NCBI GenBank assembly: GCA_003553505.1
Contig: PWEN01000042.1
Location: 1-62,876 of the forward strand
Length of the DNA: 62,876 nt
From: Candidatus Nealsoniibacteriota bacterium
Lineage (GTDB): Bacteria; Patescibacteriota; Minisyncoccia; Minisyncoccales; PWPS01
Direction of reading: 5' to 3'
Every line of letters begins with the position of its first letter. Positions within the stretch are counted from its first letter, which is position 1. This document shows positions 50,211-59,977 of the stretch, one piece after another. The notes under the pieces were generated by a model, which was given only the letters and a program-made list of their open reading frames with translations, did no database searches and had not been told where the DNA came from. A program made the translations under genes and the position numbers.

Positions 50211-52084
50211 TCACCATCATCCATCTCCTCTGTTATTATTATCTCTTCTTCCTCCGGTTCACTTTCTGCTTCACTTAAAAATCTGGAAGGCATTGAGGAG
50301 TTACGGAAACTGTATACGGGGTAAGTAAGGAAAAGATTTTTCTTGCATCTTGTTACGGCCACATAAAAGAGCCTTCTTTCCTCTTCAATACTTCCCTCCT
50401 CTACTGCTTTTATGTATGGGAAATCACCTTCTTTTAGTGATATAACAAAAACAGTATCCCACTCCAATCCTTTTGCCTGGTGTACAGTGCTAAGGGTTAC
50501 CGCATCTCCTCCGCCTTCTCTTGCCTGAAAGTCTTCACTTAAAGAGAACTCTGCTATTACGTCCTCTATGCTTTCATATTTTGCGGAAAGGTCACAAAAA
50601 CGATTTAAATCCGTTATCCTTTCTTCTGGATTATCAAAAAAAGAACGCAGGTAGTTCTCATAAAAACGAGACATGAAAATCTCTGTTATCTTTTCTGTGG
50701 AGGCTTCTATTTTTGCTTCTTGCAAAAGTGAAAGAAGAAACAAGATGCCTTCTTTTGCGCGACTGGAAACAACACAAGATATCTCTTCTTTTTGAGTGCA
50801 GACGTGATCCAAGCTCTCTCTTTTTAGTATCTCTTCCAAGGCACGAGAAGCATATATTTTTCCTACTCCTCGCATTCTGGACAACAACCTCATCCAAGAG
50901 GTTTCATCGCGGAAATTCACTATTATACGTAAAAAAGCAGCAAGATCTTTTACATGAGCCTGTTCAAAGAATCTCACTCCTCCACGCATGATATAAGGAA
51001 TTCCCTTTTTTGCAAGATCTATCTCTAGTTCTGCCGACTGATAGTGTGCACGGAAAAGCACTGCTATCTCGGAAAGAGGTATACCGGAGCGCCTCAACTC
51101 ATCTATCTTGGAGGTAATAAAGTGTGCTTGCTTGAAAGGAGATTCCAACGCCTTTATCTGCGGTGAAGCACCGCCTTCCTCTATGCTTTTTAACTCCTTT
51201 TCGAAACGCTCTTTATTGTGCCTTATCACTTCATTTGCAAGTGTCAGTATCTGCGGGGTGCTGCGATAATTTGTTTCAAGGTAAAATATCTTTGCTTGTG
51301 GATAGTTGCTTGAAAAACGAAGAATATTGCTAACATCAGCGGCACGGAAAGAAAATATACTTTGAGATTCGTCTCCTACGGCAAGAACATTGCCATGTTT
51401 TCTGCTCATCTCTTTTACTATTTCGTCTTGCAGTGCGTTTGTGTCTTGATACTCATCCACCAAGATATAAGAAAATGCAGAAGATAACTCTTTTTTTATT
51501 TCATCAAAAGAAAGTAGTTTTAGCCAGTTCAAGAGAAGATCGTCATAATCCATAAGATTATTTTCTTTCTTTCTCTTTTCATATTCTTCTTTTACATCCT
51601 CTATCTGTTCAAAATGATCTTCTGTAAAGTGGGAAGCATCCTTTTTGGCATTTTTGGAGATAGAGATCACGTTTTGCACAAAAGGTGCGCGCAACTTTAC
51701 GTCTTTGTTTTTCAGTATAGAAGATATCATCTCTTTAGAGTCCTCTTCGTCCATTATGATAAATCTTTCCGAGTAACCGAGTGTGCTAGCATATCTACGC
51801 AAAAAAGTGTTTCCCACGTGATGGAAAGTTCCCCCTTTTACTTCACTACTGTCTCTATTTATTATTTGAGAGACACGGTGAAGCATATTTTTAGCTGCTT
51901 TTTTTGTGAAAGTTAAAAGCAAAACCTTTTCTCCGGGAACTCCTTTTTCTAACAAATAGGCGGTACGATGAACAAGAGTACGTGTTTTTCCACTTCCCGG
52001 CCCACTTAAAACCAAGCATGCTCCATCGCCTTCATGTACAACTCTTAATTGTTCTTTGTTTAGGCTTTTTTTGTAATCTATCAT
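50195..52084 (-). CDS. uvrD: UvrD/PcrA-type SF1 DNA helicase
   Basis: This 629-aa ATP-dependent 3'-5' helicase has Walker A LSGPGSGKTRTLVHR, DEYQD Walker B (ILVDEYQDTNALQ), GDESQSIFSFRAAD, YRSTPQIL, VSTVHQAKGLEWDTVF and RRLFYVAVTRCKKNL (all SF1A motifs). It is slightly shorter than E. coli UvrD (no C-terminal Tudor-like part). ATG 52084 is chosen, overlapping the HD gene stop by ATGA; upstream in-frame sequence is not conserved. It is the second SF1 helicase in this gene series. Confidence 0.94.
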   Translation of the reverse strand: MIDYKKSLNKEQLRVVHEGDGACLVLSGPGSGKTRTLVHRTAYLLEKGVPGEKVLLLTFTKKAAKNMLHRVSQIINRDSSEVKGGTFHHVGNTFLRRYASTLGYSERFIIMDEEDSKEMISSILKNKDVKLRAPFVQNVISISKNAKKDASHFTEDHFEQIEDVKEEYEKRKKENNLMDYDDLLLNWLKLLSFDEIKKELSSAFSYILVDEYQDTNALQDEIVKEMSRKHGNVLAVGDESQSIFSFRAADVSNILRFSSNYPQAKIFYLETNYRSTPQILTLANEVIRHNKERFEKELKSIEEGGASPQIKALESPFKQAHFITSKIDELRRSGIPLSEIAVLFRAHYQSAELEIDLAKKGIPYIMRGGVRFFEQAHVKDLAAFLRIIVNFRDETSWMRLLSRMRGVGKIYASRALEEILKRESLDHVCTQKEEISCVVSSRAKEGILFLLSLLQEAKIEASTEKITEIFMSRFYENYLRSFFDNPEERITDLNRFCDLSAKYESIEDVIAEFSLSEDFQAREGGGDAVTLSTVHQAKGLEWDTVFVISLKEGDFPYIKAVEEGSIEEERRLFYVAVTRCKKNLFLTYPVYSFRNSSMPSRFLSEAESEPEEEEIIITEEMDDGEWLCM

Positions 52085-52620
52085 ACATCCAGCGTATCGA
52101 TCATTTCTTCCAGATTTTTTATTAGAGGATTTTGCGGCCAGGCATTTCTTATCTTTACTAGCACCATTTTGCAATACTTTATTTTTTCTTCCTTGGAAGC
52201 GTGGAATTTATCAAATGCCTTGTCTCCCACCTGCTCTATATCTGAAACAAGATCACTTATATTATGGAGCATGTCGGCACTTTTGATCAAAAGAATATCC
52301 TTCTCTGCCTCTTCCAGCTTTTCAATTACACTTTCTTTTCTCTCTCTCCATCCAATACCTTTTTCTGTCACTTGATCAACAAGAAAAGAGACACGCTTTC
52401 CAAAGATCTCTTCTATCTCTAAAAGGGAGACATCACAGTCTTCGACCACGTCATGCAATATCCCGGAAATAACAACTTCTTCGCTTGCTCCCCCTCCCGC
52501 AAGCGCAATCCCCACGCTTAAGGGGTGTATAATGTAAGGAGCGCCACTCCCCTTTCTTATTTGTCCGCGATGCGCCTTCTCAGAGAAAACCACTGCTTTG
52601 TGTACTTTTTCAGTCAACAT
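52081..52620 (-). CDS. RelA/SpoT-type HD hydrolase, small (MESH1-like)
   Basis: This 179-aa protein is one HD domain of the RelA/SpoT hydrolase class: KAHRGQIRKGSGAPYIIHP, GILHDVVEDC (HD dyad and the ED pair), and KSADMLHNISDL. It has no synthetase domain, so it could hydrolyse (p)ppGpp or a related nucleotide as small alarmone hydrolases do. ATG 52620 is chosen over TTG 52638. It lies between a Cys-cluster protein and UvrD. Confidence 0.85.
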   Translation of the reverse strand: MLTEKVHKAVVFSEKAHRGQIRKGSGAPYIIHPLSVGIALAGGGASEEVVISGILHDVVEDCDVSLLEIEEIFGKRVSFLVDQVTEKGIGWRERKESVIEKLEEAEKDILLIKSADMLHNISDLVSDIEQVGDKAFDKFHASKEEKIKYCKMVLVKIRNAWPQNPLIKNLEEMIDTLDV

Positions 52621-52627
52621 ATTAATT

Positions 52628-53464
52628 TTATAGATCAAGAATGCTTTTTTCCACTTCTTGGAGATCGTAAAGAGATCTTTCCAGTTCTTCTTTCTTGTGC
52701 GGAGAGTGAGACACTATCTCTTTTAGTGAGCTTTTTATTATCTTTAAACACTCCCTTATTACATAGCGCGCATAATTATTCTCAAAGGTAAGCGCTTCAC
52801 TTTGTGCGAGAACAGAGCACTTCATCGAAAGTTGGCTGGAATACCAAAAAAGATCACAAGCAGCGCGTGTGAACATCCAGAAGTCTCCCTCCTCTTCTGC
52901 TTCTTCTGATATATAAAAAAGATTTTCACACCAGTTTTTTACGGCCGTATGAACAAACTCCTCTACATAAGGTAGATCGATAAAATTTTCTCTTCCGGCA
53001 CACAAAGGACAGTTGTCTCTTCCGCAGTTAACCCTTTTCCATGTACACTCCATAAAAGAAGGAATGCTTTGAAGGTGTTTTTCGTAAATGTTGCGATAAT
53101 ACTCTTCTGAAAGAAGAACCTTACTAACGAGCATCTGCAAGCTCTTATAAACTGAAGGAGGGAGGTCGCTTATGCGGTCATACTTACAAAAATCTTCTTT
53201 ATAGTAGTCCTCCATCATGTCTATGATGCGATCCACAAATTGGCAAAACTCCTTTTCTTTCTCTGATTCCAGTGGTTGAGGGAGAGAGCTAAACAGGTTC
53301 TTGCCTAAAATTATTACCGCCATTCTTACCTTCCCGGATCTACTCTTTATGTTTTCTGCAAAAAAACGAAGAAAAAACGACAGATGATAAACACCCTCTT
53401 TTTTTGCAAGATCCTTTAAGGAGTGTATAAAAAGTGCCTTGTTTTGTTCTTTTGTGTACTTCAT
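52628..53464 (-). CDS. Uncharacterised protein with Cys cluster
   Basis: This 278-aa mostly helical, soluble protein is not one I recognise. The most striking part is MECTWKRVNCGRDNCPLCAG near the middle (four Cys in about 17 residues), followed by further single Cys, suggesting a zinc site. It sits between xseB and a SpoT-like HD gene, overlapping xseB by ATGA, so it may act with the nuclease operon. No enzyme motifs visible. Confidence 0.7.
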   Translation of the reverse strand: MKYTKEQNKALFIHSLKDLAKKEGVYHLSFFLRFFAENIKSRSGKVRMAVIILGKNLFSSLPQPLESEKEKEFCQFVDRIIDMMEDYYKEDFCKYDRISDLPPSVYKSLQMLVSKVLLSEEYYRNIYEKHLQSIPSFMECTWKRVNCGRDNCPLCAGRENFIDLPYVEEFVHTAVKNWCENLFYISEEAEEEGDFWMFTRAACDLFWYSSQLSMKCSVLAQSEALTFENNYARYVIRECLKIIKSSLKEIVSHSPHKKEELERSLYDLQEVEKSILDL

Positions 53465-53658
53465 TCTTCTTCTATCTCTTTCTTTATCTCTTCAAACTCG
53501 TTTTCTATCTCCTTCAGCCTCTCCTTGCTTTCTTTTATGACCTCCGTGGCCTCCTTTACTTTTTTTAACCCCTCCTCTACATCCACCTCTTCTCTGCTTT
53601 CGAACCAATCGGCTATCTGGGATAATTTTTTAAGATTTTTATTTAGATCTGTTGACAT
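53461..53658 (-). CDS. xseB: Exodeoxyribonuclease VII small subunit
   Basis: This 65-aa, all-helical, Glu/Lys-rich protein fits XseB (NLKKLSQIADWFESREEVDVEEGLKK, with the Ile-Val/Glu-x-x-x-W-like helix spacing). It lies immediately downstream of xseA with 20 bases of overlap, the usual partner. Exo VII degrades single-stranded DNA from both ends. Confidence 0.88.
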   Translation of the reverse strand: MSTDLNKNLKKLSQIADWFESREEVDVEEGLKKVKEATEVIKESKERLKEIENEFEEIKKEIEEE

Positions 53659-54940
53659 TTTTTATTTGTGAATTAACTGCTCCGTTGTAAAAATTAATTT
53701 TTAAATTATCACCTTTTTTTAATTCATCAACGGTCCTTACAATGCTGCCTTCCTTGCTTGCTATAGAGTATCCTAGGCGTAGTTGTCTCTTAGGATCGTT
53801 TGCAGATATTACACGAGACACATGATTTAATCTTTCTTTTTCTTTTCTTATATCAGAAATAAAAGCAGATGTTATATCAATATGACTTATTTGGTTCTTT
53901 TTATCAAGTAAGGCATTGCGAAAAAGATCTTTTATGCCTTCTTTGTGATTTGTGATCTTTTCTTTTGTGTGACGTATTGATGACTGTGTAGCAAAAACAC
54001 CTTGCACTATGCGCTGTTTTGCTCTACCATAGCTCTTTATTATCTCTCCAAAATGCAGCGATATAGTCCTTAGATATTTCACAGTTCTTTTCTTTTCTTT
54101 GTATAGTAAATTGTCAAATCTTCTTTTTATCTCTTCCTTTTTAGTGTTTATCTCTTCATTTGCTGTCTCAAATCCCTTACAAAGAATATTTGCTGCAGCT
54201 GTAGGAGTTGATTGAGAGACATCCGCCGCAAGAGCGACAAGCGTGGTGTCCTCATGGTGGCCCACTCCCGCAACAACAGGTACTGGAAAGTTGTGGATCT
54301 CTCTTGTAAGTGTTTCGTTATCAAAAGCAATGAGCGATTGAAGGGATCCTCCTCCTCTTATAACAACAAGAACATCGATGTTTTCTTTTTTCATTCTTTT
54401 TAAGGCAGAAAGAAGATCAGGAACAGCCTCTTGCCCTTCTACGCGTGCATCACATGCCAACACCTTGAAGCCGAATTTTCCCAGATTTGACATAAAATCA
54501 TGTACTGCCGCCCCTTTTAAAGATGTTATCAATCCTATTTTTTGTGGATAATCGGGGACATCTCTCTTGTTGTCAAAAATACCCTCCAAAGAAAGTTTTT
54601 GCTTTAACTCTTCATATGCTTTTCTGAGTGCTCCTTCTCCGGAAAGCTCCACTGTTCTTACTTTAAATGTAAGACTCCCCCGTACCGGATAAATATCTGC
54701 GTTCCCGGAAACAATAACCTTTGCTCCCTCTTCCAGGTTTGCTCCGCACATTTTATAAATAGATCTCCATATAGCGCAGTTTATAACTCCGTTTTCATCT
54801 TTAAGATTAAAGTAAACATGGCCACTTGCTGCAAACTTTAACCCGCTTATCTCACCCTCTACGCGTGCCTCCACGCCGGAAATCATCTCGTTAATTACAG
54901 AGATGTATTCCGATACGCTTATAGTCTCAGGTAACTTCAT
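53639..54940 (-). CDS. xseA: Exodeoxyribonuclease VII large subunit
   Basis: XseA (433 aa) has an N-terminal OB-fold (about 1-100, SGHVYFNLKDENGVINCAIW), the catalytic domain with KIGLITSLKGAAVHDF, VLVVIRGGGSLQSL and VVAGVGHHEDTTLVALAAD, then a long coiled coil. It ends with the conserved LRLGYSIASKEGSIVRTVDEL. It overlaps xseB by 20 and the helicase-nuclease by four bases. Confidence 0.94.
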   Translation of the reverse strand: MKLPETISVSEYISVINEMISGVEARVEGEISGLKFAASGHVYFNLKDENGVINCAIWRSIYKMCGANLEEGAKVIVSGNADIYPVRGSLTFKVRTVELSGEGALRKAYEELKQKLSLEGIFDNKRDVPDYPQKIGLITSLKGAAVHDFMSNLGKFGFKVLACDARVEGQEAVPDLLSALKRMKKENIDVLVVIRGGGSLQSLIAFDNETLTREIHNFPVPVVAGVGHHEDTTLVALAADVSQSTPTAAANILCKGFETANEEINTKKEEIKRRFDNLLYKEKKRTVKYLRTISLHFGEIIKSYGRAKQRIVQGVFATQSSIRHTKEKITNHKEGIKDLFRNALLDKKNQISHIDITSAFISDIRKEKERLNHVSRVISANDPKRQLRLGYSIASKEGSIVRTVDELKKGDNLKINFYNGAVNSQIKNVNRSK

Positions 54941-57900
54941 TTCTCTTTTAATAATATATCCTCTTCCATTTTAATTATACCCTTGTAGTTTTTCTCATAG
55001 CTTTCCACAGAAGGAAAGTTCATCTCTTTTATCATTTTTCCGACTCCTTTTATAAGATTTTTTGTGCGATCCACCTCTTTTTCTTGAAAATCAAGCGACA
55101 TGGAAAATATATCTTCCCTGTAGGGTTCCAAGAACTCTATTATGCCCTTGGAAACACTGAACTCACGTGATTCTTCTGCCAGTATCTTATAAAAAATAAG
55201 TTGTTTTCTGAACCTCCATATTTTTCTTTTTTCATAATCATCTTTTCCTTTCCAATCTTTTACTATCTTTCCCGTTTTAAAGTCTACCACTGTAACTTGG
55301 TCATCCAAAAGAGACATCTTATCTATTTTACCGACGATCTCAATGCCACAAAAGCCGGAAAAGCTCCTTTCTATCTCATCCCGGGGATCAAAGTTTGCTT
55401 TTTGAAGATATGTTTGCAGCGCTCTCTTTCCTTTTTTCATATACTTTTCCATGTCTTTCTGTGACAATCTTTCCGCTTGAAGATGATTATAGAACGAAGA
55501 AAGACACTCATCTTCCTTGGGAAGCGTTCCTTCGCTTTTTAAGCTCATATAGACATCTTTTATGGTAGCATGCATTGCTGTACCAAAAGAGACAGGAGGA
55601 GACTTCTTTTTGGGAAAACGCAGTATAACATCCTCCAAAAACCTCTGTGGTCCCCCCTCAACCACATCAAGAAAGAGACACAATCCTGTGGGGCTTAACT
55701 TATACTTCTCAATCAAGGGCAAAATCAACTCTTTTTCGTTAGCATTAAAAGTGCGAAAACTCTCGCTTACTTGTATCGCTTCTTTCTTAAAGGTGGACTC
55801 TTCTTTTTTCAAAGAAGAAATAAAACGCAAAGGAGTTCCTTTTTTTTCTCCTTCTTTGTGTGATGTGAGAAATATATTACTTTTTGCGCGTGTAAGGGTT
55901 ACGTAGAATATTCTCAATCTGTCATCTTCGTTGTCTCCCGCGTCCTTTAAAGGAAGGTTGAGAGGAAAGGGAAGTTTTGTTCCTCTTCCTCTATTATTGT
56001 TCCAAGCCTCCTCTTTGCAATTTAAAATAAAAACCGTGTCAAATTCCATTCCTTTTGCGCTATGAGAAGTTATAAGTGAAACAGACTCCTTGCCCCCATA
56101 TGAGTCTTTCTGGGAAACAGATATGCCATTTTCTTGGCAAAGATCAACAAACTGTATCACATCGCAGACCTTTAACAGCCTTCCTTTTTTGTGCTCATTT
56201 ACTGTATGTATAAAACGACGTAATGAAAACAACAACTGAAGATACTGCTCTTCCATGAACTGCTTATCTGGAAAATAGTACTCTTTAAACGGGCTTTTCA
56301 TGGTGCTCTCTTTTGTTCCTATAATTATATCTATTAACTCATCGACGGGCTCACTTTGTGCTCTCACTCCCAAATCGATCAGGAACTCTCTTATATCAGA
56401 GAGCCCTTTTATCTCTTTCATGCAAGAAAGCCAAGATCTCCCCTCTTTCTGCGATTTAACGGAAACTTCCCAGACCTTTTCACGAGAAATATTCCAAAAT
56501 GGATAACTCAGTATCTCTGGAAGGATCTCTTCTGCACAGTCAGTGTCTCGACAAAGATATTCCGCAAAACGTAAAACACCTATGATCTGCCTTATATGAG
56601 GCATGTCAATTATGTTCTCATTACCTCTATAGAAAACAGGTATACCTTTTTTTTCAAGATAAGGGAATATGTCACGCAAGTCTTTGTGAAAACGAGATAT
56701 AACAGCGACATCAGAGGCGTTCTTTTTCTTTAAAGTCTCTTTTAATTTGGAAGAAACAAAAGAGTACTCTTCCTCTTTTGTTTTAAATTCTATGACTTTT
56801 ATCTTTCCTTTCCTTTTCTTGTTGGTAGATCTTAGCTGCTTACTTACTTCCGGAATAATGTTCTCTAATCTTTCTTCCCCCTTCTTAACTATATCAAGAG
56901 AGGTGTCTATTATCTGTTGTGTGTTACGATAGTTTTCTATAAGAGTAACTATTTTAACGTCCCTATAGTTTTCTTTGAAGCGCACTATATTTGAAACCTC
57001 TGCTCCCTGAAAACGATATATGGCCTGATCATCATCACCTACAACACACATGTTCGGCCTTTCTTCGTTTGCAATATTGTTGTTTAAAAGATGGAGTAAG
57101 CGCATCTGCACGCCACTTGTATCCTGAAACTCGTCAACCATTATGTATAGATATTTCTCCTGGAGTGTAGATAGCAATGCTTCGTTATTTTTCAATCTAG
57201 AGATGGTGTAAATGAGCATGTCCTCAAAATCGTAATATCCTTCTTCATGCATGCGTTGTTCATATCTCTTGTAAACAGCGGCAAGAGAGTTCATCTTGTC
57301 GATGTAAGCTCTTTCTTTTAAGACATGGCCACTATCTGTTTTTGTAAGTATCTTGCTTTTAAATTCCGAGAGCTTTTTATTTAAAATTGCTCTCTTTAAA
57401 GATGATCCCACGGCAAAAGACAAGGAGTTTTTGTGACATTTTTCAAGATTTTTTAGTGCTTTCTGTGCATCTTTTGTTGATTTGCTTGTAACTCTGTTTT
57501 TTAAAAAAGAAAGCTGATCCTCTATAAATGAGAACTCTTCTTCGTTTTTTTTGAGCACATCTTTGAACTCTTCTGGAGAGAGGCCCTCTTTTTTCAGGTC
57601 TGCTATGCTATCTTTTAGAGAGGAAAGATAAATATATCCCTTGCGAGGATGATAAGTGGAAAGAGGATCATCCTCTTCCATCTCTTTTATGATTTCTTGA
57701 ATTATTGATATTTTAACGATCTCATCTGCAGGATAAAAAGAAACTCCGTCATAAAAGAACTCCTTATAGCGACTCATCACCTCCACGCAAAAACTGTGAA
57801 AAGTGTGTACAGGAACCCTATATCCATCCTCCCCCATGAGCTCGATCAGCCTCTCTCTCATATTGGATGAAGCCGTGTCCGTAAAGGTAAGGCAGAGCAC

Positions 57901-58074
57901 ATTTTCCGGAGGCGTGTCGGTAACCTTTACAATGTTCGCCGTTCGCAAACCGATAAGCTCTGTTTTTCCTGAACCGGGCCCGGCAACAACAAGAAGCGGC
58001 CCCTCAATATGGTCAACCGCTTCACGTTGTTTTTCATTTAATTTGTCGTATCTTTTTTGGAATGCGCTCTTCAT
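54937..58074 (-). CDS. Helicase-nuclease fusion (SF1 helicase with RecB-like nuclease)
   Basis: This 1045-aa protein carries a UvrD-like SF1 helicase (about residues 1-740): VVAGPGSGKTELI, MVDEFQDTSGVQ, CVVGDDDQAIYRFQGAE, LITSHSAKGMEFDTVF and RIFYVTLTRAKSNIF. The C-terminus (about 840-1000) is a PD-(D/E)XK nuclease of the RecB type: SFGTAMHATIKDVY, then IVGKIDKMSLLDDQVTVVDFKTGK with Asp/Asp/Lys, and RKQLIFYK. This single chain could act like AddA in break processing. No addB or recC partner is recognised nearby. Overlaps both neighbours by four bases. Confidence 0.92.
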   Translation of the reverse strand: MKSAFQKRYDKLNEKQREAVDHIEGPLLVVAGPGSGKTELIGLRTANIVKVTDTPPENVLCLTFTDTASSNMRERLIELMGEDGYRVPVHTFHSFCVEVMSRYKEFFYDGVSFYPADEIVKISIIQEIIKEMEEDDPLSTYHPRKGYIYLSSLKDSIADLKKEGLSPEEFKDVLKKNEEEFSFIEDQLSFLKNRVTSKSTKDAQKALKNLEKCHKNSLSFAVGSSLKRAILNKKLSEFKSKILTKTDSGHVLKERAYIDKMNSLAAVYKRYEQRMHEEGYYDFEDMLIYTISRLKNNEALLSTLQEKYLYIMVDEFQDTSGVQMRLLHLLNNNIANEERPNMCVVGDDDQAIYRFQGAEVSNIVRFKENYRDVKIVTLIENYRNTQQIIDTSLDIVKKGEERLENIIPEVSKQLRSTNKKRKGKIKVIEFKTKEEEYSFVSSKLKETLKKKNASDVAVISRFHKDLRDIFPYLEKKGIPVFYRGNENIIDMPHIRQIIGVLRFAEYLCRDTDCAEEILPEILSYPFWNISREKVWEVSVKSQKEGRSWLSCMKEIKGLSDIREFLIDLGVRAQSEPVDELIDIIIGTKESTMKSPFKEYYFPDKQFMEEQYLQLLFSLRRFIHTVNEHKKGRLLKVCDVIQFVDLCQENGISVSQKDSYGGKESVSLITSHSAKGMEFDTVFILNCKEEAWNNNRGRGTKLPFPLNLPLKDAGDNEDDRLRIFYVTLTRAKSNIFLTSHKEGEKKGTPLRFISSLKKEESTFKKEAIQVSESFRTFNANEKELILPLIEKYKLSPTGLCLFLDVVEGGPQRFLEDVILRFPKKKSPPVSFGTAMHATIKDVYMSLKSEGTLPKEDECLSSFYNHLQAERLSQKDMEKYMKKGKRALQTYLQKANFDPRDEIERSFSGFCGIEIVGKIDKMSLLDDQVTVVDFKTGKIVKDWKGKDDYEKRKIWRFRKQLIFYKILAEESREFSVSKGIIEFLEPYREDIFSMSLDFQEKEVDRTKNLIKGVGKMIKEMNFPSVESYEKNYKGIIKMEEDILLKEK

Positions 58075-59660
58075 TTTTTAGTCACAGGAAGCACTATCTT
58101 GAAGGCGGCTCCTTTGCCATATTTGCTATTTGGAGATTCTACAAATATTTTTCCTCCTTTCTTATCAACTATAGACTTCACTATGTAGAGATCGAGACCG
58201 GATCCGTAGCTTTTTACTTCTTTTGCGGTCTCTGTGCGAAAAAACTTTTGAAATATCTTTCCCTGTTCTTCTTTTTTAATACCACAACCATCATCCCCCA
58301 CATAAAAAACAATATCGTTCTCACCCTCTTCTATTAAAGAGAAAGATATATTACCTTTTTCTTCTGTGTAATTTACCGCATTTGAGAGAAGGCTTCGCAG
58401 AATTATTTTTATTGTATAAGGGTCAATTATAATCTGAGGAATAGAAGAGTAGTTCTCTTCAAGCTTTATTTCTTTTTCATTTACTTGATCTCTATACTCA
58501 TCAACTATTGACTTTGCAAGTCCAACAATATCGGTTTCTTTGGGATTAAAAACGAACATCTCTAGGTCAAGGGCAGTTACATTCAAGAAAGCATCACTCA
58601 ACCTTACAAGCTTTTTTGTTGAGTCATATATATTTTCCATCGCCTCTCTGTGCTCTTCTTTTACATCAAAGGTCTCATCTTCCAGCAAAGATATGGAACA
58701 CCATCTTATGACAGAGAGGGGTGACTTTATTTGATGTGAAGTTATAGAAATAAACTCCGATTTTGCTTTGTCTATTTCACGGACCTCCGTTATATCACGA
58801 GATATGCTAAGCACAGAGCGCACTTTTCCATCTTTTGCCGTTTCCGGAACAAGAAAAGTATAATAGTGCTTTATACCGCTTTCAAACTCTACTTCACTAT
58901 AAAAAGAAGTCCTCTCCTTGTTTTTAAACACTGACTGTACTGCCTCACATGTTGCACGAGCTCTTTCTTCGGAAAAATTAAGATCTCTTTCTGTTTTCCA
59001 AAAAAAGTCTTTCTTGTCTATTCCCATCTCTTTTTCTGCGGCAGAGTTAACATATATATAACGACACTCTTTGTCGAACCTTGCTATTATATCAGGTGTG
59101 TTTTCTGCAAGAGTTCTAAACTTCTCTTCCTGATAACTAAATATCTCCTCCATCTTTTTCTTTTTCGTGGTGTCACGTACAATGATAAGCTCTTCGGCAA
59201 ATCCTTCGTACTCTACAGTACCAATGCTTATCTCGACATCTATGCACTTTCCTCTTGCATTCTCTATTTTCCCCTCATAGAAGTTTGAGAACTGGCTCCC
59301 CTTTTTTTTCTTTTCATAGTACTCATGAAAGTCACTATCCTTACCAAACAAAGAGTATATGTTTTTTCCGGCAAGATTTTTATATCCTGTCAGCTTAAGA
59401 AGTGCGGGATTGGCGTACTTTATATCTCCTTTTCTTACAATCATAACTCCATCACTTGCCCCCTCAACAAGTGTGGTGTAGCGCCTCTCTCCTTCCCTCA
59501 TTCTCCTAATGAACTTATTTACCCATAAAGCAACCATAACGGCAATAGCAACACCAACAAGAATAAGAGAAACACAGATGGTTGCATCAACAAAAGAAAA
59601 ATAAACAACTAAAGCTAAATAAGCAATAGAAATTAAAAGTATGAGTATCTTTTTTATCAT
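58071..59660 (-). CDS. Membrane histidine kinase with two PAS domains
   Basis: This 529-aa sensor has two N-terminal helices (about 3-50), two PAS domains (about 58-165 and 175-280) and a HisKA domain with phospho-acceptor His309 in SITSHQIKSPLSVIRW. The HATPase domain shows SNAVNYTEE (N box), YVGDDGCGI (G1), FQKFFRT (F box) and YGSGLDLYIVK (G2). No response regulator is adjacent; the single-domain regulator at 33329 is a candidate. It lies inside the DNA-repair gene series next to a WYL-like domain. Confidence 0.93.
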   Translation of the reverse strand: MIKKILILLISIAYLALVVYFSFVDATICVSLILVGVAIAVMVALWVNKFIRRMREGERRYTTLVEGASDGVMIVRKGDIKYANPALLKLTGYKNLAGKNIYSLFGKDSDFHEYYEKKKKGSQFSNFYEGKIENARGKCIDVEISIGTVEYEGFAEELIIVRDTTKKKKMEEIFSYQEEKFRTLAENTPDIIARFDKECRYIYVNSAAEKEMGIDKKDFFWKTERDLNFSEERARATCEAVQSVFKNKERTSFYSEVEFESGIKHYYTFLVPETAKDGKVRSVLSISRDITEVREIDKAKSEFISITSHQIKSPLSVIRWCSISLLEDETFDVKEEHREAMENIYDSTKKLVRLSDAFLNVTALDLEMFVFNPKETDIVGLAKSIVDEYRDQVNEKEIKLEENYSSIPQIIIDPYTIKIILRSLLSNAVNYTEEKGNISFSLIEEGENDIVFYVGDDGCGIKKEEQGKIFQKFFRTETAKEVKSYGSGLDLYIVKSIVDKKGGKIFVESPNSKYGKGAAFKIVLPVTKK

Positions 59661-59974
59661 TATATTTGAACCTCTTTTTTGCTTTTATTTCCCGTTCTGC
59701 GCCCCCCCTTTATCTTTCCTACAATAAAGGATCGCACTTCTTTTTCCCCTGCCGGAAAGGCATTAAAAATATGTCCGGGACTTAAACGGTCCCGGCCATA
59801 CACAAGCCGCTCTCCCTCCGGAAGAACATCGGTGTATAACCCGAAAGGCTCCACTTCGCGCCAACCTTCGGGATTATTTTCTGTTTCAGGATAGTATATT
59901 TCCACTGTTTCCCCGGAAGAAACAGCTTCACTTATTACTTGTAATATATTCCTGAAATCGGAATAAAAAGGCAT
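59660..59974 (-). CDS. Stand-alone WYL-like domain protein
   Basis: This 104-aa protein looks like a single WYL domain: VEIYYPETENNPEGWREVEPFGLY, then ERLVYGRDRLSPGHIFNAFPAGEKEVRSFIVGKI, which match the strand pattern and the R-x-F/R-x-F-x-x-x-x-I end of WYL domains. WYL domains usually bind nucleic acid or small ligands as part of HTH regulators; here there is no HTH. It overlaps the histidine kinase start by one base, so the two may act together. Confidence 0.65.
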   Translation of the reverse strand: MPFYSDFRNILQVISEAVSSGETVEIYYPETENNPEGWREVEPFGLYTDVLPEGERLVYGRDRLSPGHIFNAFPAGEKEVRSFIVGKIKGGRRTGNKSKKEVQI

Positions 59975-59977
59975 AAA

